NCBI GenBank assembly: GCA_947382625.1
Contig: CANDAG010000012.1
Span: 1 to 64,000 of the forward strand
DNA length: 64,000 nucleotides
Direction: 5' to 3'
Source: an uncultured Lachnospiraceae bacterium
GTDB taxonomy: Bacteria > Bacillota > Clostridia > Lachnospirales > Lachnospiraceae
The position numbers were made by a program, and so were the translations under genes. Positions 53,890 through 62,373 of this stretch are shown here, piece by piece; within the stretch, counting starts at the first letter, position 1, and the number at the start of each line of letters is the position of its first letter. The notes below the pieces were generated by a model, which did no database searches, was not told where the DNA came from, and saw only the letters and a program-made list of their open reading frames with translations.

Positions 53890-54201
53890 TTATTCCAAAT
53901 GAAAAACCATCTGAAGATCCACGGACACCGGGGAATTATCCGGATTGGTCTCCATAATATCCGCCATAAAATCCCACCATTTCCGGTTGATCTTTGTGTC
54001 TGCCCCTGCCTGCCATAAAGCTGCATCCTCTATCTCAATATAACCGAACAGGGTCAGAGTTTCCCGATCCAGAAAGATGGAATAATTTTTTCCACCGTGT
54101 TCATGGATCATATCCTTCATTTCCGGCCAAAGCTGATTGTGCCTCTTTTCATATTCCTCTTCCATTCCCGGATACAGCTTCATTTTAAATCCTTTGATCA
54201 T
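53890..54201 (-). CDS. rhaM: L-rhamnose mutarotase
   Basis: Interconverts alpha and beta anomers of L-rhamnose. Start at 54199-54201 behind GGAGG; 103 residues, the family length. KMKLYPGMEEEYEKRHNQLW has the conserved YEKRH with the catalytic His, followed by LFGYIEIEDAALW and the C-terminal WWDFMADIMETNPDNSPV. The open frame extends 55 codons upstream but that part is not homologous. Other rhamnose genes are absent from the window. Confidence 0.92.
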   Translation of the reverse strand: MIKGFKMKLYPGMEEEYEKRHNQLWPEMKDMIHEHGGKNYSIFLDRETLTLFGYIEIEDAALWQAGADTKINRKWWDFMADIMETNPDNSPVSVDLQMVFHLE

Positions 54202-54549
54202 TTTTCCTCCATTCTCCCGGACCGGACCAGACCCTGCCCCGGACTCCTTGATCTTTTTTCTAAAACCTATTTTACCTGTTACAAATCCTTCCTTCAATAA
54301 GATTTTGTTAAAAATCCGTAAAGTGATTGCCCTGGAAAGGAAAAAATGGTAAAATATAACAGTCAATAGTTACGATAAATTACCATGAAAGCTATAATCT
54401 GGCTTATGACCTGAATGAATAACAAAATACCATGCGAGCCATCCTAATATGGAATGAATAACTCACCTTACAAGACTTGCTTGAAAAGGTATTATTGCCG
54501 CAAGGCTTTAATATACCACACTTAATAAATATGAAGGGAGAAATTCATC
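54202..54549. other. Intergenic region with imperfect direct repeats
   Basis: 348 bp between divergent rhaM and the secreted-protein gene. TACCATG occurs at 54381 and 54428 and GAATGAATAAC at 54413 and 54452, two loosely repeated blocks (47 and 39 bp apart) in the leader or promoter of the secreted-protein gene. I see no gene or hairpin of note. Confidence 0.45.
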
Positions 54550-55134
54550 ATGAAGAAATTAGTTTTACTGGCCTTAGCAGCTACTCTGGTTTTTTCAGTG
54601 CCTGTTTTGGCTAAAGAAGTTGGCGCTCCTGTAGCAGTATATCTTGAGGATTCCTCAAATGTAGGCGATCCTTCCATTACGATAGCTGCTATCGAGGAAG
54701 ACAAATTAGTAGGCGAGTATATGAACAATGCTGTGACAGGTATCTGGGCAATGGATAAGGTTGTTCCGGTTGCACAGGGTGACGGCGCTGTGATCGACGG
54801 CGTTGAGTCCAACCTTACCTTCTCTGTATTGAAGCCTGAGCTGAGACGTGTTTATACCGCCAAGGATGCAGCTGCCTCAATGGGCGGCACCGTGTTAAAT
54901 GTTGTAAAGATCGGCATCCCCGCTGAGCTTAAGTATACAACAGCCATCGTTAACTTCTATACTCCTGGTATTGTAGACGGACAGAACGTTAAGGTATTCC
55001 AGTATTCCTATTCTGATGGCGATGATGATATCTGGACCGAGCTTAATGTAACAGAAGTGAGGGAAGACCATGTACTGGTTGATATCCCCAATGACGGCGG
55101 CGTGATCGCTTTTATTGAAGTTCCTGCGGAATAA
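54550..55134 (+). CDS. Secreted protein of unknown function
   Basis: 194 residues after AAGGGAG. Signal peptide MKKLVLLALAATLVFSVPVL with a likely cleavage at VLA-KE. The mature part is acidic, with no cysteine; repeats of beta strands are likely, and the C-terminus reads LNVTEVREDHVLVDIPNDGG. No family recognised. Own terminator downstream and a repeated leader upstream. Could be a cell-surface or matrix protein; its function is not visible. Confidence 0.6.
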   Translation: MKKLVLLALAATLVFSVPVLAKEVGAPVAVYLEDSSNVGDPSITIAAIEEDKLVGEYMNNAVTGIWAMDKVVPVAQGDGAVIDGVESNLTFSVLKPELRRVYTAKDAAASMGGTVLNVVKIGIPAELKYTTAIVNFYTPGIVDGQNVKVFQYSYSDGDDDIWTELNVTEVREDHVLVDIPNDGGVIAFIEVPAE

Positions 55135-55201
55135 ACAACGGACAACGTGCTTCGCGAATTGATCTTATATTAAACAAAATATTTTCTGTCAAGTGTGGTT
55201 T

Positions 55202-55233
55202 AAGCGTACTGCCGTTTTGGGCAGTACGCTTTT
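55202..55233 (+). terminator. Rho-independent terminator
   Basis: AAGCGTACTGCC (55202-55213) and GGCAGTACGCTT (55220-55231) with a six-base loop, followed by T's. Ends the secreted-protein gene. Confidence 0.9.
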
Positions 55234-55272
55234 GTATCATAAGGATGTCTGGCGAAGCCTGGCATCCGTTGA

Positions 55273-55542
55273 TTATTTATCCCCGCCAGCTGCTTTCCAT
55301 CTGGAAAGAGTGGGGAAATATGCCATCAGCCCTGCCCTGGCTTCCTCTAAGGTCTTAGCACGTCCCTGCTCCACCTCGATCGGCGCACAGAAATTCACCA
55401 TATCCTCCATGGTACACTCTTCCATTTCTCCGTTCTTGTAACAATAGCAGCAGTAGGTACTGTTCCTGCTCCCGTCCTTCTCTGTTCCGTACTGCTCCTC
55501 CTGCATAGGCATTCCGCAGCTCTGACAAATCTTTAAATCCAT
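55273..55542 (-). CDS. Zinc-ribbon protein (Zn_ribbon_2)
   Basis: 89 residues after AAAGGAG. CQSCGMPM and YCCYCYKNG give the zinc-ligand cysteines; then MEECTMEDMVNFCAPIEVEQ. Small zinc-ribbon proteins like this are often encoded next to WYL/YafY regulators, as here. Function unknown. A 13-bp palindrome 100 bp upstream, near the regulator's end, is the likely operator. Confidence 0.82.
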   Translation of the reverse strand: MDLKICQSCGMPMQEEQYGTEKDGSRNSTYCCYCYKNGEMEECTMEDMVNFCAPIEVEQGRAKTLEEARAGLMAYFPTLSRWKAAGGDK

Positions 55543-55641
55543 TTTTCTGCTCCTTTCTCACCCGGCAAAGGTCAACGGCAGCTGACTCTTCCATTTCGGT
55601 GATCATCGATTGATCATGTAGTTACAATGCAATGATAGCAG

Positions 55642-55673
55642 TTATAATATGACATCTGTTTGTCATATTATAA
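55642..55673. promoter_or_regulatory. Putative operator: 13-bp palindrome
   Basis: TTATAATATGACA and TGTCATATTATAA separated by TCTGTT, perfect arms. Lies between the end of the WYL regulator gene and the zinc-ribbon gene; contains -10-like bases for the latter. Confidence 0.65.
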
Positions 55674-55681
55674 ATTGGATT

Positions 55682-56659
55682 TTAAAAAATTTCATACATT
55701 TTTTCCATGGCACAGATCCGGCGCTTTATTTCCTCTCTGACATTTTCCGGAGCAAGTACCTTTGCAGAAGGCCCGAAAGAAAGGATCATCCCGTACACCC
55801 AATCATCCAGCCTGCATCTCATATGGACCTGAAAATGGCCATCCGAAAGTACAGTGATCTCCTCCTCCTCAAACCGGTCATAGACACGATAGGCTTCCTT
55901 TTGGTGGATCCACATTACAATATCGCTGATGCTTCCTGCAGCTTCCTGCTGTGAATATGAAGCACCTCTTTCCGGTTCTCCCTCTAAAGTCATAGCTTCC
56001 ATCTGTCCTACAGAACTGCTACATAAATTCACTGCCGGAAGGTCTTCCTCCTTTCGTGGAATAAAGCCTTCCTCCAGCATCTGCACCCGCTTCATCCGAA
56101 GTACCTTGAACAGACGCATTTCCTGCCTTGTCCTGCAAAAAGCCCGCAGATACCAGGTATATTCCTTAAAAAGGAGTTGCAAGGGCTCTGCCTCCCTGTG
56201 ACTCATGCCTCCATACTGTCCATAATAGTCAAAGATAAGCACCTTATGGGAAAGGATCGACTCCCTTAACTGCTCATACAGCTCCGCCCTTCTTCCGCTC
56301 CAATCCGAAAAATCGATGGATACCCAGTTTAAAGGCTTTGTCCTGAAAAAATCGCCCAGCTTCAGAAGGATTTCCTCTTCCTTAAAAGCCCCTGTTTCCT
56401 TAAGACTCTCAAGAGCCGACAGGATCCGGGTCTGCTCTTCCTTTGTGACCAGCATTTTGTCCAGCACAAACTGCTCTGTGAGGCTGATCCCTCCGTTCTT
56501 CCCTTTCCTTGTATAAACAGGGATCCCTGCCATGCTTAAGGTCTCCACATCCCGATACACGGTGCGGACAGACACCTCAAACCGCTCCGCCAGCTCTGTG
56601 GCCGTGACAGTACCCCTGTTCATCAAAATATAGATCATGCCAAGCAAACGGTTCAGCAT
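55682..56659 (-). CDS. YafY-family (HTH + WYL) regulator
   Basis: 325 residues: N-terminal helix-turn-helix with MIYILMNRGTVTATELAERF and EVSVRTVYRDVETLSMAGIP, then a WYL domain (about 150-235) with LLFKEYTWYLRAFCRTRQEM and a WCX-like C-terminus. WYL domains bind nucleic acids or nucleotides and regulate defence and stress genes. Its start overlaps the end of the GH123-like gene by 7 bp, so it is translationally coupled to it. Confidence 0.9.
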   Translation of the reverse strand: MLNRLLGMIYILMNRGTVTATELAERFEVSVRTVYRDVETLSMAGIPVYTRKGKNGGISLTEQFVLDKMLVTKEEQTRILSALESLKETGAFKEEEILLKLGDFFRTKPLNWVSIDFSDWSGRRAELYEQLRESILSHKVLIFDYYGQYGGMSHREAEPLQLLFKEYTWYLRAFCRTRQEMRLFKVLRMKRVQMLEEGFIPRKEEDLPAVNLCSSSVGQMEAMTLEGEPERGASYSQQEAAGSISDIVMWIHQKEAYRVYDRFEEEEITVLSDGHFQVHMRCRLDDWVYGMILSFGPSAKVLAPENVREEIKRRICAMEKMYEIF

Positions 56660-58308
56660 TGTTCTTTCAGTCTCTCTCCGATCTTCTCCCGCAGCTCATA
56701 CAGATAGGAAGCCTCTTTGGGATAACTTGTAAAGCTAAAAGGCCCATCCTGCCCCTCATAGATCATCTCTTCCACGGCTTTTCTGCCGATTCTGTCCTCT
56801 AAGGCTTCCAGGGCTCTCATATCATAGATTGCCTGCCTCTGCACCTCCGCCCGGATGGAAGACCATGGCTCTTTGTCAGTACCGGGATAGACCAGGAAGG
56901 AATCCCCTGAAGGGAAGGCGTAGCTGGCATGGGTATCAAGGAAGGGATCAATATGCTCTTTAGAGAGGCATGAATTATAAAAATTAAAGCCCCAGTGCAA
57001 AAAGCCCTTGATATCATATAAATACATCAAAACTCCCATGATCCGGTTACGGGCGCTGGGCATGGCAAAGAAACGGTTGGGCACCAGATTCTTCTGGCTA
57101 CAGCAATAGTATGTCCACAGATCCTTGATCTTATGGTCTGCAAAGGGCTGGATGTGATTATTGGAAGGGATCGGCCTCTCCACCAGACCCTTTTCATAAA
57201 AATCATAATCACTCAGGGCATCGATCACGATCCATCCCTCCAGCAGATCCTTCACTGCCGCTTTTGCCGCCTGATAGCTCTCTAAATGCTCTACTGAAGG
57301 CTCGTCAGATATATGGAAATAAATCTGATCCCTGGTATAGCCAAGGGAGAGAAGCTTTTGTTGCAAAGCCGGCAAAAATGCCTGCATCAGATCACGATAG
57401 GAAGGATCGTCCGCCTTTACATGCCAGCCGAACAGCTTTTCCGTCCCGTTTTCTGTTTCCACCAGGATCTTAGGCGTTGCCTTTGCCCCCCACTGGGTAA
57501 AAAGATGAGGGATTTCTATGTAAGAAACACCATATTTTTTACAGAAACCGCACCACTTTTCCAGCTTATCAAATCCAAAGCTCCATTTTCCTTCCTTCAG
57601 GGAAATATCCACCAGCTGGACCGTAGTGCGCTCTCCTCCCACCTCTGTGTCCAGAGGCGGCGTAAATACCGGCGTCAGAAGCATGTTGATCCCCAGCTCT
57701 CCTGCAATCTTTATCTGCTTCTCAATGACCTCCCAGTGAAGCTCACTGAACACCTCTGTATGGTAAAAATCCGCCAGGCAGTCTGTGTGGAACCACTGAG
57801 TATGGATCAGCTTCTGAGCCGGAAGCTGCACCGGCAATACCTCCAGCAAAAAGCTTAAGGTCACCTGCTCCTCCTCATCTGATAACAGGATCTCTATGGG
57901 ATAAACCCCTGCCTCCACCTGCTCCGTATCCGGAAAATCGATCCACAGGGAACGGAACTGGCAAAAGATCGGAACAATCCTGTTGTTCTTTTTGGGTTTC
58001 AAAAGATCCGGAAACATCCCCGGCTCTTTGGACAGATAATTGTCGTCCACTTCGCCGTTGACCGGAAAGGCAGACGGCACCGGCTCCACATCCCGCAGTC
58101 TCGCTGCTGTAGGAAAGCCCTTGATCTCACAGCTGACCTCCGGCTTTTGCCCCTCCTGGGGCGTCGGCTCTCCCCGATAGACCAGCTGCAGAGCCGGGAT
58201 CTCTCCCTGCAGGACGGAAATCTTCTCTCCCGCCTTCATTACCTCCGGCATCCGGTTAAAGAAAACCTTCTCAAGGCTCCCGGCCAGATAAAATTCATAG
58301 TTTTTCAT
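56653..58308 (-). CDS. DUF4091/GH123-like glycoside hydrolase
   Basis: 551 residues, no signal peptide. An N-terminal beta domain (1-180) precedes a TIM-barrel (about 190-500): THLFTQWGAKATPKI, YFHISDEPSVEHLESYQAAK with the Asp-Glu pair that GH123 enzymes use for substrate-assisted catalysis, and IKGFLHWGFNFYNSCLSKEH. GH123 acts on N-acetylgalactosaminides; whether this member does is unknown. Overlaps the regulator gene downstream, suggesting a shared transcript. Confidence 0.82.
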   Translation of the reverse strand: MKNYEFYLAGSLEKVFFNRMPEVMKAGEKISVLQGEIPALQLVYRGEPTPQEGQKPEVSCEIKGFPTAARLRDVEPVPSAFPVNGEVDDNYLSKEPGMFPDLLKPKKNNRIVPIFCQFRSLWIDFPDTEQVEAGVYPIEILLSDEEEQVTLSFLLEVLPVQLPAQKLIHTQWFHTDCLADFYHTEVFSELHWEVIEKQIKIAGELGINMLLTPVFTPPLDTEVGGERTTVQLVDISLKEGKWSFGFDKLEKWCGFCKKYGVSYIEIPHLFTQWGAKATPKILVETENGTEKLFGWHVKADDPSYRDLMQAFLPALQQKLLSLGYTRDQIYFHISDEPSVEHLESYQAAKAAVKDLLEGWIVIDALSDYDFYEKGLVERPIPSNNHIQPFADHKIKDLWTYYCCSQKNLVPNRFFAMPSARNRIMGVLMYLYDIKGFLHWGFNFYNSCLSKEHIDPFLDTHASYAFPSGDSFLVYPGTDKEPWSSIRAEVQRQAIYDMRALEALEDRIGRKAVEEMIYEGQDGPFSFTSYPKEASYLYELREKIGERLKEQC

Positions 58309-58384
58309 AGCTTTTGTTTAACCCCTTTCGTTCTTAAGATATTATCTGAATTCTATCATGCCCTTATCCTTCCGGCAAGCATTA

Positions 58385-59212
58385 TCAGCCTCTTTCCCGC
58401 CCTTTCATCAGATCATAATAAAATATGTACTGCTGCAAAGTCCCTTCATACCCTCTGTACTTTTCAAAAGGAAAGCCCTGAGGATACCAGGCAGCCAGTG
58501 CCTTATTAATATGAGTATCTATGGGAAAAGCCTCCGTCTGGTGCAGGGCAAAAAGACAGATGCACTCTGCCACCTTCACTCCCACTCCGCACAGCTTCAT
58601 AAGCTCCTTTTTAGCCTCCTCGTGGCCCATAGCCTTCACTGCTTCCAGATCCACCTCACCCCTTACCACACTTAAGGATGTCTCATGGATATATCTGCTG
58701 CGATAGCCCAGATTACAGGCATACAGCTCCTCCAAAGGAACCGCTGCAAGCGCCTGGGCATCAGGGAAATCAAAGTAGATCCGGCCTTTTGGGGTCTGTC
58801 TTTTCTCCCCGTATTTTTCACACAGATTCGTAATACACTTCCTGATCCGTTTGATATTATTCTGTTGAGAAATCAGAAACGAGACGATCATTTCCCATAA
58901 ATCCTGGCGCAGGATCCGTATCCCCTGTCCGTAGTCCGCCGCCCTTAACAGATATTCATCTTCTCTGTCTATGGAGCCTATGATCTTTTCGTAATCCTCT
59001 TCCAGATCAAAATAATTTTTCCAAATCTGCTCAAATTCCTGCTCTGAGCAATCAAAGGTTATGCTGTTTCCTGCCTGTCTGATCTCCAGATATCTTCCCA
59101 TGGCAGTCAGCCCGTAAATCTCCTCTTCCCCCTCCAGCCTTTCCAGCCGGAAACACTGTCCCGATCCGCAGATCTGCGGGATAGAAAAATAGTCCTTTGT
59201 AATATTTACCAT
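58385..59212 (-). CDS. ogg: 8-oxoguanine DNA glycosylase (Ogg family)
   Basis: 275 residues after AAAGGAG. Removes 8-oxoguanine from DNA. The OGG N-terminal domain is followed by the helix-hairpin-helix-GPD with the catalytic Lys in MKLCGVGVKVAECICLFAL and Asp in AFPIDTHINKALA. This Lys/Asp pair separates it from AlkA-type glycosylases. IVSFLISQQNNIKRIRKCI is the usual helix before. Own unit, next to endonuclease IV within 4 kb. Confidence 0.93.
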   Translation of the reverse strand: MVNITKDYFSIPQICGSGQCFRLERLEGEEEIYGLTAMGRYLEIRQAGNSITFDCSEQEFEQIWKNYFDLEEDYEKIIGSIDREDEYLLRAADYGQGIRILRQDLWEMIVSFLISQQNNIKRIRKCITNLCEKYGEKRQTPKGRIYFDFPDAQALAAVPLEELYACNLGYRSRYIHETSLSVVRGEVDLEAVKAMGHEEAKKELMKLCGVGVKVAECICLFALHQTEAFPIDTHINKALAAWYPQGFPFEKYRGYEGTLQQYIFYYDLMKGRERG

Positions 59213-59327
59213 GGATGCTCCTTTAATTTAATTACTTTAAAACATCGCTGCACAGCGCATCACCACGCCCGAAAGACGATTGTTCCGTGCTATACGCTGC
59301 CGTGAATGCTACCGTTTTATAAAAAAA

Positions 59328-59350
59328 GCATCAACCTATATGGCCGATGC
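59328..59350 (-). terminator. Terminator after the JAMM/42-residue pair
   Basis: Minus strand GCATCGGCC-ATATA-GGTTGATGC (two G-U pairs) followed by a T run. 7 bp past the stop of the 42-residue gene. Confidence 0.75.
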
Positions 59351-59357
59351 CTCTTTT

Positions 59358-59486
59358 TTAATTTATATTATCTTTTCCATCTCTTACAAGTTGCTCACTG
59401 ATTCTTTTTTGTAATTCTTCTTCTGTCATCTCTAAATATTCTTCCGGAATGATTACCCTATCTTCCAATATATATTTTTCATTCAT
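59358..59486 (-). CDS. 42-residue protein linked to the JAMM gene
   Basis: A short gene, start 59484-59486 after GAGGAGG. MNEKYILEDRVIIPEEYLEM then a Glu-rich helix TEEELQKRISEQLVRD. Starts 1 bp after the JAMM protease stop codon and ends before a terminator, so it is very likely translated with it. No homologue recognised. Could be a partner, ubiquitin-unlike substrate or antitoxin-type protein; that is open. Confidence 0.65.
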   Translation of the reverse strand: MNEKYILEDRVIIPEEYLEMTEEELQKRISEQLVRDGKDNIN

Positions 59487-59487
59487 A

Positions 59488-60060
59488 TCAGCGCACCTCC
59501 TCAAAATCCATATTGTAGTTTATCTGTATTTTTCTTAATGCCTCCAATTGCGCCTCTTCTTCATTATATCCTTTTTTAAGGTAAAATGCCATATACAATT
59601 TTTGCAAATCCTCTTCCAGTTTTTCTCTGGCATAGTATTTATAAATTCGGCCATCATGACACACAATAATTCCAAAACGATACTGATTACTGAAAACAGA
59701 ATTAAAATCCGCAATACTTGGTGGCATACTTAAAGGATGGGTATGTATTGTTATCAAATCTTTACTCTGGCCCACTAACCTTTTAACATGATCAGGATAA
59801 ATAATTTTCTGTTTATCCTTTGAATCCACCACACTCGCAATAATCTCTCCCGACTCCATATCTACCCAATACATATCCTCAAGCAAAGTACCACTTCTAT
59901 GTAGCAACATTTCCTTTGCTTTTTGGTATAAAAGCTTATTAATGTTCTTATTTTCAGTTAACTTGTCAAATTTCTTCCGATAATTTCCACTTTGAATATA
60001 TGCATGATTTACTATACTTTCTTTATTTCTGCCATAACGTTGTTCCTCTTTTAAAATCAA
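59488..60060 (-). CDS. JAMM/MPN metalloprotease-like protein
   Basis: 190 residues; TTG start 9 bases after AAAGGAT. The JAMM zinc motif is clear: H-x-H-P-x6-8-S-x2-D in HTHPLSMPPSIADFNS, with the upstream Glu near residues 60-63. JAMM proteins remove ubiquitin-like tags or cut peptides; bacterial copies occur in phage tail, defence and sulfur-carrier systems. Nothing here suggests which. Located 14 bp after the MATE gene and before the 42-residue gene. Confidence 0.75.
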   Translation of the reverse strand: MILKEEQRYGRNKESIVNHAYIQSGNYRKKFDKLTENKNINKLLYQKAKEMLLHRSGTLLEDMYWVDMESGEIIASVVDSKDKQKIIYPDHVKRLVGQSKDLITIHTHPLSMPPSIADFNSVFSNQYRFGIIVCHDGRIYKYYAREKLEEDLQKLYMAFYLKKGYNEEEAQLEALRKIQINYNMDFEEVR

Positions 60061-60074
60061 TATACTAATCCTTT

Positions 60075-61427
60075 CTATATATCAGACCGCTCTCTCCTCA
60101 AACCGTAGCCTCCAACCTTCCCGAGGCACATGATCCCCGCCAGATCCGCCAGAAACCATCCGATGGGAATAGCCCACCAGATTCCAAGAACACCGATCCG
60201 GGGGACAGGTGAGAGCAAATAGGCAAGCAAAACTCGCGTTCCCAAAGAGATTACCGTAAGCACCAGGGACATTTCCGGCTTTTCCACCCCCCGGTAAAAA
60301 CCGTATAAAAGGAACAGTAATCCAATTCCGCAATAAAACGCGCCTTCTATCCGCAGATAAGCAGCACCCGTCTCTATGATGGCCGTCTCACCCTTTTCCA
60401 CAAAAAATCCCATCAGCCAGGGAGCCGACACAAAGATCACCCCTGAGATCACGATGCAGAAAACAATGGAAAGCGTTGCGGCTTTTTGCATCCCCTGCCG
60501 GATCCGCTCTCTTTTCCCCGCTCCATGGTTTTGGGAGATAAACAAGGAGAAAGCGTTCCCGAATTCCTGGGCAGGCATATAAGCAAAGGAATCGATCTTC
60601 ACAGCCGCCGCAAAGGCCGCCATCACAATAGTGCCAAAGCTGTTTACCAGCCCCTGGATCATCAGGATACCGAAATTCATCACCGACTGCTGAATGCTGG
60701 CGGCAAAGGAATGACGGATCACCTCCGTCATGGTTCTTTTATCCAGGGCAAATTCCTCTCTGCCCGGGCGGAGCCGGGGCTCCCTTATCCACACATATAC
60801 CGCGATCCCCACCCCGGATGCTGCCTGGGACAGGACCGTGGCAAAAGCGGCGCCTCCTGCTCCCATATGAAAGCTCACCACAAACAAAAGGTCAAGACCG
60901 ATATTCATCACGGCCGCCGCTCCCAGAAAGCACAGCGGCGTTAAGGAATTTCCCATAGAGCGCAGGAGAAAGGCAAAATAATTATAAAGAAAAACAAACC
61001 CGATCCCCCAGAAGATCATCCACACATACTCATACATCAGCCCGTAAATACTCTCCGGCACCTGCAGAATATGCAGAATAGGGTGGATAAAGCCAAAGGC
61101 AAGAATGCTCAGCAATACCGCAATGGCGGCAATAAACAAAAAAGAAGCCAGCATGCTCCTTTTCATCTGCAGGGTTTCTTTCTTTCCATAATAGACAGAA
61201 AAAACAGCGCCGCTTCCCATGCACAGGCCGATCAGGATCGAAGTTAAAAATGTCATCAATGTATAGGCGCTGCCCACTGCCGCAAGAGCATCCTTCCCCA
61301 AAAATCTCCCTACGATCAGCGTATCTGCAATATTGTAGCACTGCTGGAGCAGATTCCCCAATATCATGGGACCTGCAAATTTCAGTATGGTTCCTGTTAC
61401 ATTTCCTCTGGTCAGATCTTTTTCCAT
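60075..61427 (-). CDS. MATE-family efflux transporter
   Basis: 450 residues, about 12 membrane helices. Opens MEKDLTRGNVTGTILKFAGP and has QQCYNIADTLIVGRFLGKDA, MSSMYRRCP-type sites absent, and FGTIVMAAFAAAVKIDSFAY in the second half, all as in NorM/DinF-type MATE pumps. Substrate (drugs or metabolites) is not visible. Upstream of the JAMM pair on the same strand. Confidence 0.93.
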   Translation of the reverse strand: MEKDLTRGNVTGTILKFAGPMILGNLLQQCYNIADTLIVGRFLGKDALAAVGSAYTLMTFLTSILIGLCMGSGAVFSVYYGKKETLQMKRSMLASFLFIAAIAVLLSILAFGFIHPILHILQVPESIYGLMYEYVWMIFWGIGFVFLYNYFAFLLRSMGNSLTPLCFLGAAAVMNIGLDLLFVVSFHMGAGGAAFATVLSQAASGVGIAVYVWIREPRLRPGREEFALDKRTMTEVIRHSFAASIQQSVMNFGILMIQGLVNSFGTIVMAAFAAAVKIDSFAYMPAQEFGNAFSLFISQNHGAGKRERIRQGMQKAATLSIVFCIVISGVIFVSAPWLMGFFVEKGETAIIETGAAYLRIEGAFYCGIGLLFLLYGFYRGVEKPEMSLVLTVISLGTRVLLAYLLSPVPRIGVLGIWWAIPIGWFLADLAGIMCLGKVGGYGLRRERSDI

Positions 61428-61486
61428 TTTTATAAACCGCCTTTCATGCCGTGGTTGTGCGCCGACAGGCGCATGGAAGTTTGCCG

Positions 61487-61517
61487 GTAACTATTCAGCC
61501 TTCGGCTTCATAGTTAC
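61487..61517. repeat. 31-nt hairpin repeat, copy 2
   Basis: Identical to 37720-37750: GTAACTAT/ATAGTTAC arms and AGCC-TTC-GGCT core. It contains the stop codon and last codons of the endonuclease IV gene. Confidence 0.85.
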
Positions 61518-62355
61518 CCTGTCTGTCCTCCAAAAGCTCCCTGATCCTGCGGATCTCTTCCTTATGCCCTGCATCATCCAGGGGCGTTTCCAGATAAAAG
61601 GGTAATTCCTTAAGCCGGGGATGCCTAAGAACCCCAAGCAACGCTTCCATTCCTATTTCCCCATTACCAAAAGTTGCATGACGGTCCTTACGGGAGGCGA
61701 AGGGCATCATGCTGTCGTTTAGATGAATGGCCCGCAGAAGGTCAAGGCCCAGGATACGGTCAAATTCCTCAAGAACGCCGTCCAGGTCATGGACAATATC
61801 ATATCCTGCTGCAAAAACATGACAGGTGTCCAGGCATATGCCGATCTTCTCCGGATGCTCAACCCCATCCCGGATGGCCTTCAGCTCCTCAAAGCTGGCG
61901 CCGATCTCCGTCCCCTTCCCGGACATGGTTTCCAAAAGCACCGTAATATGTTCTTCGCCGGTGATCGCCCCGTTCAACCCCGCGATGATATTTCTGATGC
62001 CCTCCTCTGTGCCGATCCCTGTATGGCTTCCCGGATGGAACACAAGATTTTCCATTTCAAGAGCATCCATCCTTGCAATATCCTCCTTTATGACCATACA
62101 GGCAAATTCATAGACTGTCTCCCTGGGACTTGCAAGGTTCATGGTGTAGGGTGCGTGAGCCAGAAGGGGACCGAATCCTTTATCTCTTTTGATGTCAAGG
62201 AAGCGTTCCGTCTCTTCGGCGCTATAGCTCCGATAGCCTGAGCCTCTGGGATTACGGCTGAATATCTGCATGGTATTCGCTTCCATTTTAACCACATTCT
62301 CTGCGGTTTTTACAATTCCCTCTGCAATGGACATATGGGTTCCTATTGTAAGCAT
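61495..62355 (-). CDS. nfo: Endonuclease IV (AP endonuclease)
   Basis: 286 residues after AAAGGAA. Cuts DNA at abasic sites. Zinc ligands are recognisable: VFHPGSHTGIGTEEGI, ICLDTCHVFAAGYD, IHLNDSMMPFASRKDRHATF and the C-terminal FYLETPLDDAGHK. Length and order are normal. The end of the gene is made by the 31-nt hairpin repeat. Confidence 0.96.
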   Translation of the reverse strand: MLTIGTHMSIAEGIVKTAENVVKMEANTMQIFSRNPRGSGYRSYSAEETERFLDIKRDKGFGPLLAHAPYTMNLASPRETVYEFACMVIKEDIARMDALEMENLVFHPGSHTGIGTEEGIRNIIAGLNGAITGEEHITVLLETMSGKGTEIGASFEELKAIRDGVEHPEKIGICLDTCHVFAAGYDIVHDLDGVLEEFDRILGLDLLRAIHLNDSMMPFASRKDRHATFGNGEIGMEALLGVLRHPRLKELPFYLETPLDDAGHKEEIRRIRELLEDRQGNYEAEG

Positions 62356-62373
62356 ACTGATTTTCCTTTCCTT

